Shown: piece by piece, positions 9,293 through 16,974 of the stretch
Numbering within the stretch: position 1 is the stretch's first letter
Layout of the letters: every line of letters starts with the position of its first letter
From: Flavobacteriales bacterium
Lineage (GTDB): Bacteria; Bacteroidota; Bacteroidia; NS11-12g; UBA955
Direction: 5' to 3'
Length of the DNA: 36,719 bases
Assembly: GCA_947450405.1 (NCBI GenBank)
Contig: CANFVI010000001.1
Coordinates: forward strand, 1-36,719
Position numbers and translations under genes: made by a program
The notes under the pieces: model-generated
The model's database searches: none
What the model was told of the DNA's origin: nothing
What the model saw: only the letters and a program-made list of their open reading frames with translations

Positions 9293-9994
9293 ATGAATCA
9301 ACCATGGCAATATCGCAGTGCAAACTATGATGAAAAAAACGTTGGATTTTACGTGAACAATCACGGTGAAATTCATAGAATTACTGTGGACGAGAATGGT
9401 GAATTGACTTCTCACGAAATTGGGAAGGATATAGAAATTCGCACAAACGACAGTGAGGTTGATTTTACCAATGGGATTTCATTTTACCCGAAAGAATTTA
9501 TTCAAACTAAAATTCCGGGATTAACTTTAAATACAAGGGTATATTTATCTGATTCTATTTATTTGGTTTACAATTCTGAGGGAAATAATTTCCACTTGGC
9601 ACAATCGATGTTTACCAAGGCAAAGCAGATGTCGGAATTGCATAAGAACTTGGTTTATTTTTGGTTGCATGATGGAAAGTTGGTTGTGTTGGCATTTAAA
9701 GACAAACAATTTTACTTGGGAAATTCATACGATGCAACGAACATTGCTGAAGTGATTTATTTTGTAACTGCGATTATGCAGGAGGCCAAATTTGATACGA
9801 TGCCGTATTTTTTGGCTGCTGATGTATCTGAAACGAAAGCAGATCAGTTGGGAATTGAATTTGAAAGATTTGGCATTGATTTGCAATTGGTAAATAGCAA
9901 AATGCCTTATACTTCAGCGAATGAAATTCCTGAAATGCATATTGCAACAAACTTATTGATTATTTCTTCATGCGCGTTACCGGAGGAATTTTAA
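9293..9994 (+). CDS. DUF3822 family protein
   Basis: A 233-residue protein of unknown biochemical role. It matches the DUF3822 family, known mainly from Bacteroidota and commonly encoded directly before rsmD. No signal peptide or membrane segment is seen. The family has a two-lobed, actin-like ATPase flavour (beta-rich start FYVNNHGEIHRI, later an alternating alpha/beta part), but no catalytic motif can be pointed to. An ATG at 9275 would add six residues; the later ATG at 9293 (MNQPWQYR) is preferred because of the promoter. The 3' end overlaps rsmD by 25 bases, which indicates translational coupling. The name rests on order and general sequence resemblance. Confidence 0.72.
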   Translation: MNQPWQYRSANYDEKNVGFYVNNHGEIHRITVDENGELTSHEIGKDIEIRTNDSEVDFTNGISFYPKEFIQTKIPGLTLNTRVYLSDSIYLVYNSEGNNFHLAQSMFTKAKQMSELHKNLVYFWLHDGKLVVLAFKDKQFYLGNSYDATNIAEVIYFVTAIMQEAKFDTMPYFLAADVSETKADQLGIEFERFGIDLQLVNSKMPYTSANEIPEMHIATNLLIISSCALPEEF

Positions 9995-10497
9995 AGGGCT
10001 GGGTAATACCCACCAAATTTGCTTCACACGTAAGGCCTTCAACCGACAGAATGAGGGAGAGTTTATTTAACTCTTTGGTTCATCAATTTGGTATTGAGGG
10101 AAAATTGGTCTTGGATTTATTTTCTGGGTCGGGAATTATTGCTGCAGAGTTCTTGAGCAGGGAAGCCACATTGGTTACTTCCATTGATTTGGATGGAAAA
10201 AACATATTGCAGCAAAAGGCGATGCAAAAGGAGCGGGAGCTCAAACATTGGGAAATTATAAAGCAGAATATTTACAAATATGAACCTAAAAATGGGCAAC
10301 TATTTGATATCATTTTTGCAGATCCGCCATACGATATTCCCAACATTCAGCAATTTCCTAAAATGTTTTCTGAATGGTTGGCCGATGATGGAATCATTAT
10401 TTTGGAACATAAGCCTCAGTTGCAGTTTCATGAGGAGCATCTATTAAAAAAAGAATACGGTAGTACAACTTGTACTATATTCGCTAAACAAAAATAA
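9970..10497 (+). CDS. rsmD: 16S rRNA (guanine(966)-N(2))-methyltransferase RsmD
   Basis: An S-adenosylmethionine-dependent methyltransferase that modifies G966 of 16S rRNA in the small subunit. The 175 residues begin MRVTGGILKG with the family's RG-x-LK-type start. The SAM-binding motif DLFSGSG is at 49-55 and the catalytic DPPY at 118-121. The ATG lies inside the end of the DUF3822 gene, and the stop is one base before coaD. The arrangement DUF3822-rsmD-coaD is common in Bacteroidota, and rsmD next to coaD is widespread in bacteria. Confidence 0.93.
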   Translation: MRVTGGILKGWVIPTKFASHVRPSTDRMRESLFNSLVHQFGIEGKLVLDLFSGSGIIAAEFLSREATLVTSIDLDGKNILQQKAMQKERELKHWEIIKQNIYKYEPKNGQLFDIIFADPPYDIPNIQQFPKMFSEWLADDGIIILEHKPQLQFHEEHLLKKEYGSTTCTIFAKQK

Positions 10498-10498
10498 T

Positions 10499-10969
10499 AT
10501 GACAACCGAAAAAATTGCAGTTTTCCCTGGCACATTCGACCCAATTACCAAGGGTCACGTGGATATTGTTGACCGTGGGTCGTTAATTTTTGATAAAATT
10601 ATTATTGCGGTTGGTGTAAATACCAAAAAGACAACTTTGTACACATTGGAAAAGCGAATTGCTTGGATTAAGGAAACCTTTGCACACAATTCGAAAGTGG
10701 AAGTTGATTTTTACGAAGGGTTAACGGTAGATTACTGCAAGAAAGTTGGAGCTACTTTTTTATTGAGAGGTCTTCGTAATGGGAGTGATTTCGATTATGA
10801 ATCGCATATTGCACAGTTAAACAAAGCGTTAAATGAAGACATAGAAACTGTCTTTATTTTGAGTTCGCCGGAGCTAAGTTATATCAGCAGCACATTGGTA
10901 AGAGATTTAATCATACACAATGGAAACTACAGGCCATTTTTGCCTGAGGCAGTTCAGGTAAATCTTTAA
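10499..10969 (+). CDS. coaD: Pantetheine-phosphate adenylyltransferase
   Basis: CoaD joins ATP and 4'-phosphopantetheine to give dephospho-CoA, the fourth step of coenzyme A synthesis. The 156 residues have the nucleotidyltransferase signature GTFDPITKGH at 11-20 and the C-terminal ISSTLVRD motif that closes over ATP, and the length is normal. The start is one base after the rsmD stop. The stop codon shares the bases TTAA with the stop of the convergent Nudix gene. Confidence 0.95.
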   Translation: MTTEKIAVFPGTFDPITKGHVDIVDRGSLIFDKIIIAVGVNTKKTTLYTLEKRIAWIKETFAHNSKVEVDFYEGLTVDYCKKVGATFLLRGLRNGSDFDYESHIAQLNKALNEDIETVFILSSPELSYISSTLVRDLIIHNGNYRPFLPEAVQVNL

Positions 10970-11604
10970 GAAGGGTCTATTTGCGCCAGTGCTTTGTTTA
11001 CAATGTCGCGCACGCTGTTGTAAGATTGAAAATTTGGTGATCTAAACCAATCTAGATTTTCGAATTTCACTTCAGAAATACCTTCTTCAACTTGCGGCTT
11101 AAGATTATTTTTACCGTTGCTGTTCATGATATACCAATGGGTAACTTTCATCAAAACAACATCATCTTCAAAATAGGCGTGATAAGTTTCACCAATTTTA
11201 TCGCTGATATTGATCATATTGATACCTGTTTCTTCCATCACTTCTCTTAAGGCAGCGGCGCGTTGATCTTCGTGCTTTTCAATTTTTCCTTTAGGAAGGT
11301 CCCATAATCCATTTCTTTTGATGGTGAGTAATTGGTTTTCTTTATTAAATACCAAACCACCAGCAGCTTGAATAAGGGTGTAATTATCTGAAAACTCTTT
11401 GAATGTTTCAGCGGGTTCAGATGCAATTAATCCGAACGTCATTACCTTACCGCTAGATGCGCTAGAGGTAAGAATTTTAAAACTAGTTAGCAATTCATCA
11501 TCACCTATAAAGTACAAATTAGGAATGCCCTTCAATGCACTTGGAGAATCTGTGATGATAATTGCACCTTCATTAAAATAAATTTTGTAGGTTTGTGGCT
11601 CCAT
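10966..11604 (-). CDS. Nudix hydrolase
   Basis: A 212-residue protein whose second half is a Nudix domain. The Nudix box is complete at 106-128: G-x5-E-x7-R-E-V-M-E-E-T-G-I. These enzymes split nucleoside diphosphates linked to another group, using Mg. The first 75 residues (MEPQTYKIYFNEGAIIITD) are an N-terminal extension seen in other Bacteroidota Nudix proteins beside pyrE; its role is unknown. The substrate cannot be read from the sequence. The start codon overlaps that of pyrE on the other strand (CATG). A good -7 element, TAATTTTG, lies at 11626-11619, inside pyrE and 14 bases ahead of the ATG. Confidence 0.9.
   Translation of the reverse strand: MEPQTYKIYFNEGAIIITDSPSALKGIPNLYFIGDDELLTSFKILTSSASSGKVMTFGLIASEPAETFKEFSDNYTLIQAAGGLVFNKENQLLTIKRNGLWDLPKGKIEKHEDQRAAALREVMEETGINMINISDKIGETYHAYFEDDVVLMKVTHWYIMNSNGKNNLKPQVEEGISEVKFENLDWFRSPNFQSYNSVRDIVNKALAQIDPS
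11588..11595 (+). promoter_or_regulatory. -7 promoter element for pyrE, inside the Nudix gene
   Basis: TAGGTTTG, an exact TAnnTTTG match, ends seven bases before the pyrE ATG at 11603. No TTG stands at the usual 19-base distance; one at 11562-11564 is 23 bases away. The element overlies codons 4-6 of the Nudix gene read on the opposite strand. Confidence 0.45.
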
Positions 11605-12241
11605 GTCTCAACAAAGTGCAAAATTAGCAAAATTTCTTCTTGAAATAAAGGCAATTAAATTATCGCCAAAAGAACCATTTACTTGGACGTCTGGAATCAA
11701 GAGTCCAATCTATTGCGACAACCGTATGGTTTTGTCATTTCCGGAGGTAAGAAGTTTCGTTGCAGACGCTCTTGCGGAGTTGATAAAGTCAGAGTTTTCG
11801 GGGGTTGACAGCGTTGCTGGAATTGCAACGGCAGGAATTGCCCATGGCGCTTTATGTGCAGACAGGATGGGAATTTCTTATTGCTATGTTCGACCAGAGC
11901 CCAAAAAACACGGATTAAAAAATCAGGTTGAGGGACATTTGGCGGTTGGCGACAAGGTTGTTTTGGTGGAAGATTTGATTTCTACGGGCAAAAGTTCGAT
12001 GCAAGCAGTTGATGGAGTTAGGCTTGCTGGAGCGGAAGTAATTGGGTTGGTGGCATTGTTTACCTATGGATTTTCGAATGCTGCTGAGCGATTTGCAAAC
12101 GAAGGAATTCCGGTGTTTACCTTAACAAATTTCGATACATTGTGTGAAGTTGCTGCTGCTGAAGGTTATATTGGTGAAGACGATATTGCTAGCATCAAAG
12201 CATTTGCACAAAACCCATCTGAATGGGGTGCTAATTTGTAA
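11603..12241 (+). CDS. pyrE: Orotate phosphoribosyltransferase
   Basis: PyrE transfers ribose 5-phosphate from PRPP to orotate, forming OMP in pyrimidine synthesis. The 212 residues include the substrate region FTWTSGIKSPIYCDNR (26-41), the VRPEPKKHG loop (96-104) carrying catalytic lysines, and the PRPP-binding motif VVLVEDLISTGKSS (119-132). The ATG at 11603 overlaps the Nudix start on the minus strand by two bases, and no later in-frame ATG precedes the conserved core. A -7 element seven bases upstream suggests almost no 5' leader. Confidence 0.95.
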   Translation: MSQQSAKLAKFLLEIKAIKLSPKEPFTWTSGIKSPIYCDNRMVLSFPEVRSFVADALAELIKSEFSGVDSVAGIATAGIAHGALCADRMGISYCYVRPEPKKHGLKNQVEGHLAVGDKVVLVEDLISTGKSSMQAVDGVRLAGAEVIGLVALFTYGFSNAAERFANEGIPVFTLTNFDTLCEVAAAEGYIGEDDIASIKAFAQNPSEWGANL

Positions 12242-12251
12242 TTTTTTTTAG

Positions 12252-12259
12252 TACCTTTG
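12252..12259 (+). promoter_or_regulatory. -7 promoter element for the coiled-coil/zapA/rny group
   Basis: TACCTTTG, an exact TAnnTTTG match, sits seven bases before the ATG at 12267 and ten bases after the pyrE stop. No TTG lies 19 bases upstream, so the -33 element is weak or absent. Transcription would begin within a few bases of the start codon. Confidence 0.55.
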
Positions 12260-12266
12260 TAGTAAT

Positions 12267-12623
12267 ATGAGTACTTCAATGGAATCGCGGTTAACTACTT
12301 TATTCGTAAAGGTTGAGCGTGTATTGAAGGAAAATTCATCCCTCAAAAACGAAAAAATAATTCTAGAAAATGAGATTATAGAATTAAAAAATCAGCTTTT
12401 GGGAGTAAAAAATGACAAACTCGACCTACAAAATGAAAATTCTACGCTGAAGAGCACAATAGATATTCAAAGAAATACGTTAAACGAGTTAAAGGAACAG
12501 AATAAAATTATAAAACTTGCAAAAGAAATGTCGCCCGATAGTTCAGACAATCATGAGTTAAAAATCAAGATTAATGAATTAGTGAGAGACATTGACCGGT
12601 GCATTGATTTGTTAAACGAATAA
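12267..12623 (+). CDS. Small coiled-coil protein upstream of zapA
   Basis: A 118-residue protein that is helical almost throughout. Leu, Ile and Val recur in heptads from about residue 12 to 90 (VERVLKENSSLKNEKIILEN and on), giving a long coiled coil, and the last 20 residues form a short acidic helix. There is no signal peptide or membrane segment. A small coiled-coil gene before zapA and rny is a usual Bacteroidota arrangement. The position suggests a division-associated role, comparable in shape to ZapB, but there is no sequence evidence of homology to ZapB. ZapA follows after ten bases. Confidence 0.8.
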   Translation: MSTSMESRLTTLFVKVERVLKENSSLKNEKIILENEIIELKNQLLGVKNDKLDLQNENSTLKSTIDIQRNTLNELKEQNKIIKLAKEMSPDSSDNHELKIKINELVRDIDRCIDLLNE

Positions 12624-12633
12624 AATTTATATA

Positions 12634-12927
12634 ATGGATAACAACGAAACCGTTCTTCTTTCAGTGAATATAGACACTAGGCCTATGCGTTTGCGTGTGG
12701 CTAGCAAAGATGAACAACAGGTTTTGTTGGCAGCAGAAACGCTCAACAAACGCATAGAAGCTTTTCGTAAGTTTAGTGCAAATGAGCCAATAGATAGACT
12801 TTCATGGGCTGCTTTAGATTTGGCAGGCGACGTAGTTCGCTTACAAAAAGGCGAAAATCAACCCAAAAGTCAGGAAGAAATTCCTCCAGTTTTACTCAAA
12901 CTTGAATCTTTGTTGCAGAATTATTAA
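12634..12927 (+). CDS. zapA: Cell division protein ZapA
   Basis: ZapA binds FtsZ and bundles its filaments at the division ring. The 97 residues show the family layout: a beta-hairpin start (VLLSVNIDTRPMRLRVASKDE), a helix beginning QQVLLAAETLNKRIEAF, and a C-terminal coiled helix ending KLESLLQNY. It is cytoplasmic and usually tetrameric. The gene sits between the coiled-coil protein and rny and is probably co-transcribed with them from the promoter at 12252. Confidence 0.88.
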   Translation: MDNNETVLLSVNIDTRPMRLRVASKDEQQVLLAAETLNKRIEAFRKFSANEPIDRLSWAALDLAGDVVRLQKGENQPKSQEEIPPVLLKLESLLQNY

Positions 12928-12960
12928 TTCGTTTTTCTATTCCAATGCTCCAACATAAAA

Positions 12961-12966
12961 AAGGAG
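12961..12966 (+). promoter_or_regulatory. Shine-Dalgarno sequence of rny
   Basis: AAGGAG, within an A-rich run, ends seven bases before the rny ATG at 12974. This is a full-strength ribosome binding site. The other starts examined in this window have A/T-rich leaders or practically no leader, as is usual for Bacteroidota, so the site stands out. Confidence 0.7.
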
Positions 12967-12973
12967 AAAAAAA

Positions 12974-14515
12974 ATGGACGTAATTGTATTTATCCTAGCT
13001 GGACTAATCGGTGGATTAGGGCTTGGGTACATTGTTTTTATCGCAGCGCGAAAAGGACAATTAGAAAAGGAGAAATCTAAAGTATTGGAAGAAGCTCGCA
13101 ACCAAGGCGAGACACTTAAAAAGGATCGTATTTTTGAAGCCAAAGAGAAATACATGCAGCTTCGCTCAGAATACGAGCAAGAAACCAACAAACGCAATCA
13201 AGAAATTCAACAAGCTGAAAACAGAATTCGTCAAAAAGAGCAATCTTTAGACGACAAACTTAAAAACTTCAAATCTCGTGAAGATGAAGTTGCTTCTAAA
13301 AGTCAGCGTTTAGACTCTCAAATGGAGTCTTACAAAACAAAAGAGAAGGAAGTTCAAAGTTTGCGTGATCAACAGCTTGCACAGTTAGAAAAAGTTGCAG
13401 GTTTATCTGCAGATGCTGCGAAAGAGCAAATGTTTGAAAACATCAAAGCAAAAACTTACACTGAAGGATTGCAACTTGCTAAAAACATTGTTGAAGAAGC
13501 AAAATTAGGCGCTACACGTGAAGCAAAACGTATTGTTTTGCAAACCATTCAACGTACAGCGGCTGAATTGGCAATTGACAATACAGTAACTGCTTTCCCT
13601 CTTGAATCTGACGATGTTAAAGGTAGAATCATAGGTAGAGAAGGTAGAAATATCAAAGCGTTTGAAGCGGCTACTGGTGTTGAAATATTAATTGACGATA
13701 CCCCAGAAACAATAGTATTGAGTTGTTATGACCCAATTCGCCGTGAAATTGCACGTGTTTCTTTGGAGCGTTTGATTAAAGATGGTAGAATTCACCCTGC
13801 TCGTATTGAAGAGGTTGTTGAGAAAACCAAAAAACAAATTGAAGAAGAAGTAATTGAATGGGGAGAAAGAACTGTGGTTGATTTAGGAATTACAGGTTTA
13901 CACCCAGAATTGATTCGTTATGTAGGTCGTATGAGATTTAGAAGTTCTTATGGCCAAAACTTATTGAAGCATAGTCGTGAAGTTGCTCGTTTGTGTGCTA
14001 CAATGGCTGCTGAAATGGGATTGAACGTAAAACTAGCAAAACGCGCTGGTTTGTTGCATGATATTGGAAAATGTCCTGATAACGACGAAGAAACTCCTCA
14101 CGCATTGTTAGGTTTGAAATTGTGTGAAAAATATGGCGAACATCCAGAAGTTTGTAATGCAGTTGGTGCCCATCACGATGAAATTGAAATGACAAGCTTA
14201 TTAAGTCCTGTTGTTCAAGCTTGTGATGCCATCAGCGGTTCTCGTCCTGGTGCACGTCGTGGAGATGAGCAATATGTAGAGCGTATCAAGGAAATGGAAA
14301 ATATGGCGTTGAGCTACCCTGGTGTTGAAAAAGCATATGCAATTCAAGCGGGTCGTGAACTTCGTATTATCATGGGTGCTGAAAAAACCACCGATGACCA
14401 AGCTGATACATTGGCATTTGAATTGTCAACAAGAATCATGACAGAAATGCGTTACCCTGGTCAAGTAAAAATTACTGTGATTAGAGAAAAGCGCGCTGTT
14501 GGTGTAGCAAAATAA
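12974..14515 (+). CDS. rny: Ribonuclease Y
   Basis: RNase Y is a membrane-anchored endoribonuclease that starts mRNA decay. The 513 residues show every expected part. An N-terminal transmembrane helix is at 3-23 and a long coiled coil at about 28-185. The KH RNA-binding domain includes GRIIGREGRNIK at 217-228. The HD phosphohydrolase domain includes HSREVARL at 333-340 and the metal-binding HD within LLHDIGK at 360-366. The length is typical. A clear Shine-Dalgarno site precedes it, and a strong hairpin terminator lies 34 bases after the stop. Confidence 0.97.
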   Translation: MDVIVFILAGLIGGLGLGYIVFIAARKGQLEKEKSKVLEEARNQGETLKKDRIFEAKEKYMQLRSEYEQETNKRNQEIQQAENRIRQKEQSLDDKLKNFKSREDEVASKSQRLDSQMESYKTKEKEVQSLRDQQLAQLEKVAGLSADAAKEQMFENIKAKTYTEGLQLAKNIVEEAKLGATREAKRIVLQTIQRTAAELAIDNTVTAFPLESDDVKGRIIGREGRNIKAFEAATGVEILIDDTPETIVLSCYDPIRREIARVSLERLIKDGRIHPARIEEVVEKTKKQIEEEVIEWGERTVVDLGITGLHPELIRYVGRMRFRSSYGQNLLKHSREVARLCATMAAEMGLNVKLAKRAGLLHDIGKCPDNDEETPHALLGLKLCEKYGEHPEVCNAVGAHHDEIEMTSLLSPVVQACDAISGSRPGARRGDEQYVERIKEMENMALSYPGVEKAYAIQAGRELRIIMGAEKTTDDQADTLAFELSTRIMTEMRYPGQVKITVIREKRAVGVAK

Positions 14516-14548
14516 CAATGAAACGGACTTTGTCCTAAAAGAAATACC

Positions 14549-14585
14549 AAATGCAAAAACCAGAGTTTCTCTGGTTTTTGCATTT
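14549..14585. terminator. Intrinsic terminator after rny
   Basis: A perfect 17-bp inverted repeat with a three-base loop. Its core is CCAGAG-TTT-CTCTGG followed by TTTTTG on the plus strand, and the matching AAAAA run precedes the core. It ends the zapA-rny transcript. Because the A and T runs are symmetrical it could also act on the minus strand, though no minus-strand gene needs it here. rsmI begins 15 bases later. Confidence 0.85.
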
Positions 14586-14600
14586 AAAAGAAATAAAAAA

Positions 14601-15308
14601 ATGTCTGGAAAACTCTATTTGGTTCCTACGCCCATTGGCAACCTTGGCGATATGACTTATCGCGCTGTGGCGGTGCTCAAAACCGTTGACAAAATTCTCG
14701 CTGAAGACACGCGAACGACTAAGGTTTTGTTAAATCATTATGAAATTTCAACAACATTAGAGAGTTTTCACCAGCACAACGAACATCAAAAGCTCAACTA
14801 TTTAATTGGCGAATTAAAGCAGGGAAAAATGCTTGCTCAGGTTTCTGACGCTGGAACTCCTGGTATTTCTGATCCAGGGTTTTTACTTACCAGAATGGCC
14901 TTGCAAGAAGGTATTTCAGTTGAAGTTTTACCTGGCGCAACCGCTTTTGTTCCTGCGTTATTAAAGAGTGGATTTCCGCTTCATAGTTTTTGTTTTGAGG
15001 GATTTTTACCCCATAAGAAAGGCCGTCAAACCAAAATGAAACAATGGGCTGCCGACGATCATACCATTGTGTTTTATGAAAGTCCCCACAAAATATTAAA
15101 GACCTTAAAACAGCTTGCTGAGTTTTGTTCACCGCACAGAAAGGTGAGTGTGTCTAGGGAAATTACCAAGAAATTTGAAGAAACTGTTACCGGAACGTTA
15201 CCTTTTGTAATTGAACACTTTACTACCCATAATCCGAAAGGAGAATTTGTTGTAGTTTTGGAGGGAAGTGCATACGAAACCGAAGAAGTAGAAGAGGTTT
15301 CGGAATAA
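14601..15308 (+). CDS. rsmI: 16S rRNA (cytidine(1402)-2'-O)-methyltransferase
   Basis: RsmI methylates the ribose of C1402 in the 16S rRNA decoding centre using SAM. The 235 residues carry LVPTPIGNLGD (7-17), LAEDTRTT (33-40) and the VSDAGTPGISDPG loop, all standard for this tetrapyrrole-methylase-fold enzyme. It is about 50 residues shorter at the C-terminus than the E. coli enzyme. No good promoter is visible in the 15 bases between the rny terminator and the ATG, so expression may depend on readthrough or on a promoter inside the terminator region. Confidence 0.94.
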   Translation: MSGKLYLVPTPIGNLGDMTYRAVAVLKTVDKILAEDTRTTKVLLNHYEISTTLESFHQHNEHQKLNYLIGELKQGKMLAQVSDAGTPGISDPGFLLTRMALQEGISVEVLPGATAFVPALLKSGFPLHSFCFEGFLPHKKGRQTKMKQWAADDHTIVFYESPHKILKTLKQLAEFCSPHRKVSVSREITKKFEETVTGTLPFVIEHFTTHNPKGEFVVVLEGSAYETEEVEEVSE

Positions 15309-15330
15309 GTGCAAAAAATTTATTGAAATT

Positions 15331-16974
15331 ATGTTGCAGAAATTGCAAAATATATCATTCAAAAGTGCACCAACGTGGTTTTGGATTTGTCTTCCATCTT
15401 TGTTGTTTTATTTGGCATGGGAGCCTCATGGAATAGCGCCATTCTTGTTTATTGCCTTTTTGCCTTTGATTGTGTTGGCAAACCGTTTTGCTTTAGAAAA
15501 ACGTTACAAATATTATGGTTCCATATTTTTGGCGTTGTTAGGATGGAATATCACAACCACTTGGTGGGTTTACTATGCCTCTGATATAGGTGCAATTTTT
15601 ATGTTGCTTTTGAATGCTCTGTTTATGTGTGTTCCTTTTATTTTTTATAGAATTGCACTAAAGAGAAATTTTGGAAAATGGTCTTTTGTGGTTTTTGCAA
15701 TTGCTTGGATTTTATATGAATACGGTCATCACCGGTGGGATTTAAGTTGGCCTTGGCTGTGTTTGGGGAATGGATTTTCGGGTTGGACGGGTTTTGTTCA
15801 ATGGTATGAATGGACAGGAACTTTGGGTGGAACTGCCTTGGTGCTTTGGATGAATTATTTGTTTTTTGAGGGATTTGATTTTAAAAATTACCGCAAATTC
15901 TATTGGATAATCATTGTTTTTGTTGGGCTATATGGATTGTCGTTTTATTTAAAATCACAAATCAACATCACCGAAGGGAAGAAAATAAACGTTGCTGTTT
16001 TGCAGCCTAGTTATGACCCTTGGAATGAGAAGTTTAACCGTCCCTCATTTCAAATGGAGGAAGAAATGATTAAGTTGTCTGCGTCTGTCATTGATTCGAG
16101 TACGGATTGGCTTTTGTGGCCTGAAACATCTTTGGTTGACAATATCAATTTGAATTTGCCGGAGAGAGATGGACAAGTGGAAATGCTCAATGGACTTTAT
16201 CGAAGATTAAAATGGGGAAGTGAGTTGGGTATCGTTTTTGGATCAGAAAAAAGCAAATACCGTTGGAATTCTAAGCTTCAAATTTTAACAGGTGCCAGTA
16301 CGATTCGTTATTTCAATTCAGTTGAAAAGCCAACGTCGGTTGCTCGAAAGTCGCAGTACGACAAAAATTTGTGGTATGAAGTTTTTAATGATGCCATGTA
16401 TTTGGATAGCCAACTAAATCCCAAGTTTTACCATAAATCGAAGTTAGTTCCTGGTACGGAGCAAATGCCTTTTCTTCATTATTTGCCTTTTCTTGAGAAT
16501 TTGGCCTTAAGTTTAGATGAGAATAGTGCTACGGGAAGTTTGGGCAAGAACGACAGCGCAGATGTTTTTGGTAGGGGGAAAGAAAAAGTAGCGCCGGTTA
16601 TTTGCTATGAGAGTATTTATGGTGATTATATTCGTGAATACATCAATAAGGGCGCTGGGTGGATTGGAATTGTAACGAACGACGCTTGGTGGAGAGAAAC
16701 GGCTGGATATCAACAGCATTTCTCATTTGCCAAATTAAGGGCCATTGAAATGCGCAAATGGATCGCACGCAGTGCCAACACTGGAACCAGTGCATTTATT
16801 GATCCTGTAGGCAATAGTTATCAAAATACGAAATGGTTTGACAAAGTATGCATCAAACAAAGTATTTATTCTAATGAACACAAAACCATTTATGCCGCAA
16901 TTGGCGATATTGGCGTAATGGCAATCTTGTTTTTAGGAATGATTTTGGGTACTTACTTCAAAAGAAATAATTAA
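15331..16974 (+). CDS. lnt: Apolipoprotein N-acyltransferase
   Basis: Lnt adds the third acyl chain to the N-terminal cysteine of lipoproteins on the outer face of the inner membrane. The 547 residues have about six hydrophobic segments in the first 205, then a periplasmic nitrilase domain and a last membrane helix near the end. The catalytic triad can be placed at E265 (LLWPETS), K369 (HKSKLVPG) and C425 (VICYES). The ATG is 22 bases after rsmI. The stop shares TTAA with the stop of the convergent galE. Several predicted lipoproteins in this window (GldH, the Rieske-like protein) would be substrates. Confidence 0.93.
   Translation: MLQKLQNISFKSAPTWFWICLPSLLFYLAWEPHGIAPFLFIAFLPLIVLANRFALEKRYKYYGSIFLALLGWNITTTWWVYYASDIGAIFMLLLNALFMCVPFIFYRIALKRNFGKWSFVVFAIAWILYEYGHHRWDLSWPWLCLGNGFSGWTGFVQWYEWTGTLGGTALVLWMNYLFFEGFDFKNYRKFYWIIIVFVGLYGLSFYLKSQINITEGKKINVAVLQPSYDPWNEKFNRPSFQMEEEMIKLSASVIDSSTDWLLWPETSLVDNINLNLPERDGQVEMLNGLYRRLKWGSELGIVFGSEKSKYRWNSKLQILTGASTIRYFNSVEKPTSVARKSQYDKNLWYEVFNDAMYLDSQLNPKFYHKSKLVPGTEQMPFLHYLPFLENLALSLDENSATGSLGKNDSADVFGRGKEKVAPVICYESIYGDYIREYINKGAGWIGIVTNDAWWRETAGYQQHFSFAKLRAIEMRKWIARSANTGTSAFIDPVGNSYQNTKWFDKVCIKQSIYSNEHKTIYAAIGDIGVMAILFLGMILGTYFKRNN

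Noticed and set aside
12928..12973. Gap between zapA and rny checked for a 6S RNA gene, which sits near zapA in some bacteria.
   Set aside because: Only 46 bases are free, far too short for 6S RNA.
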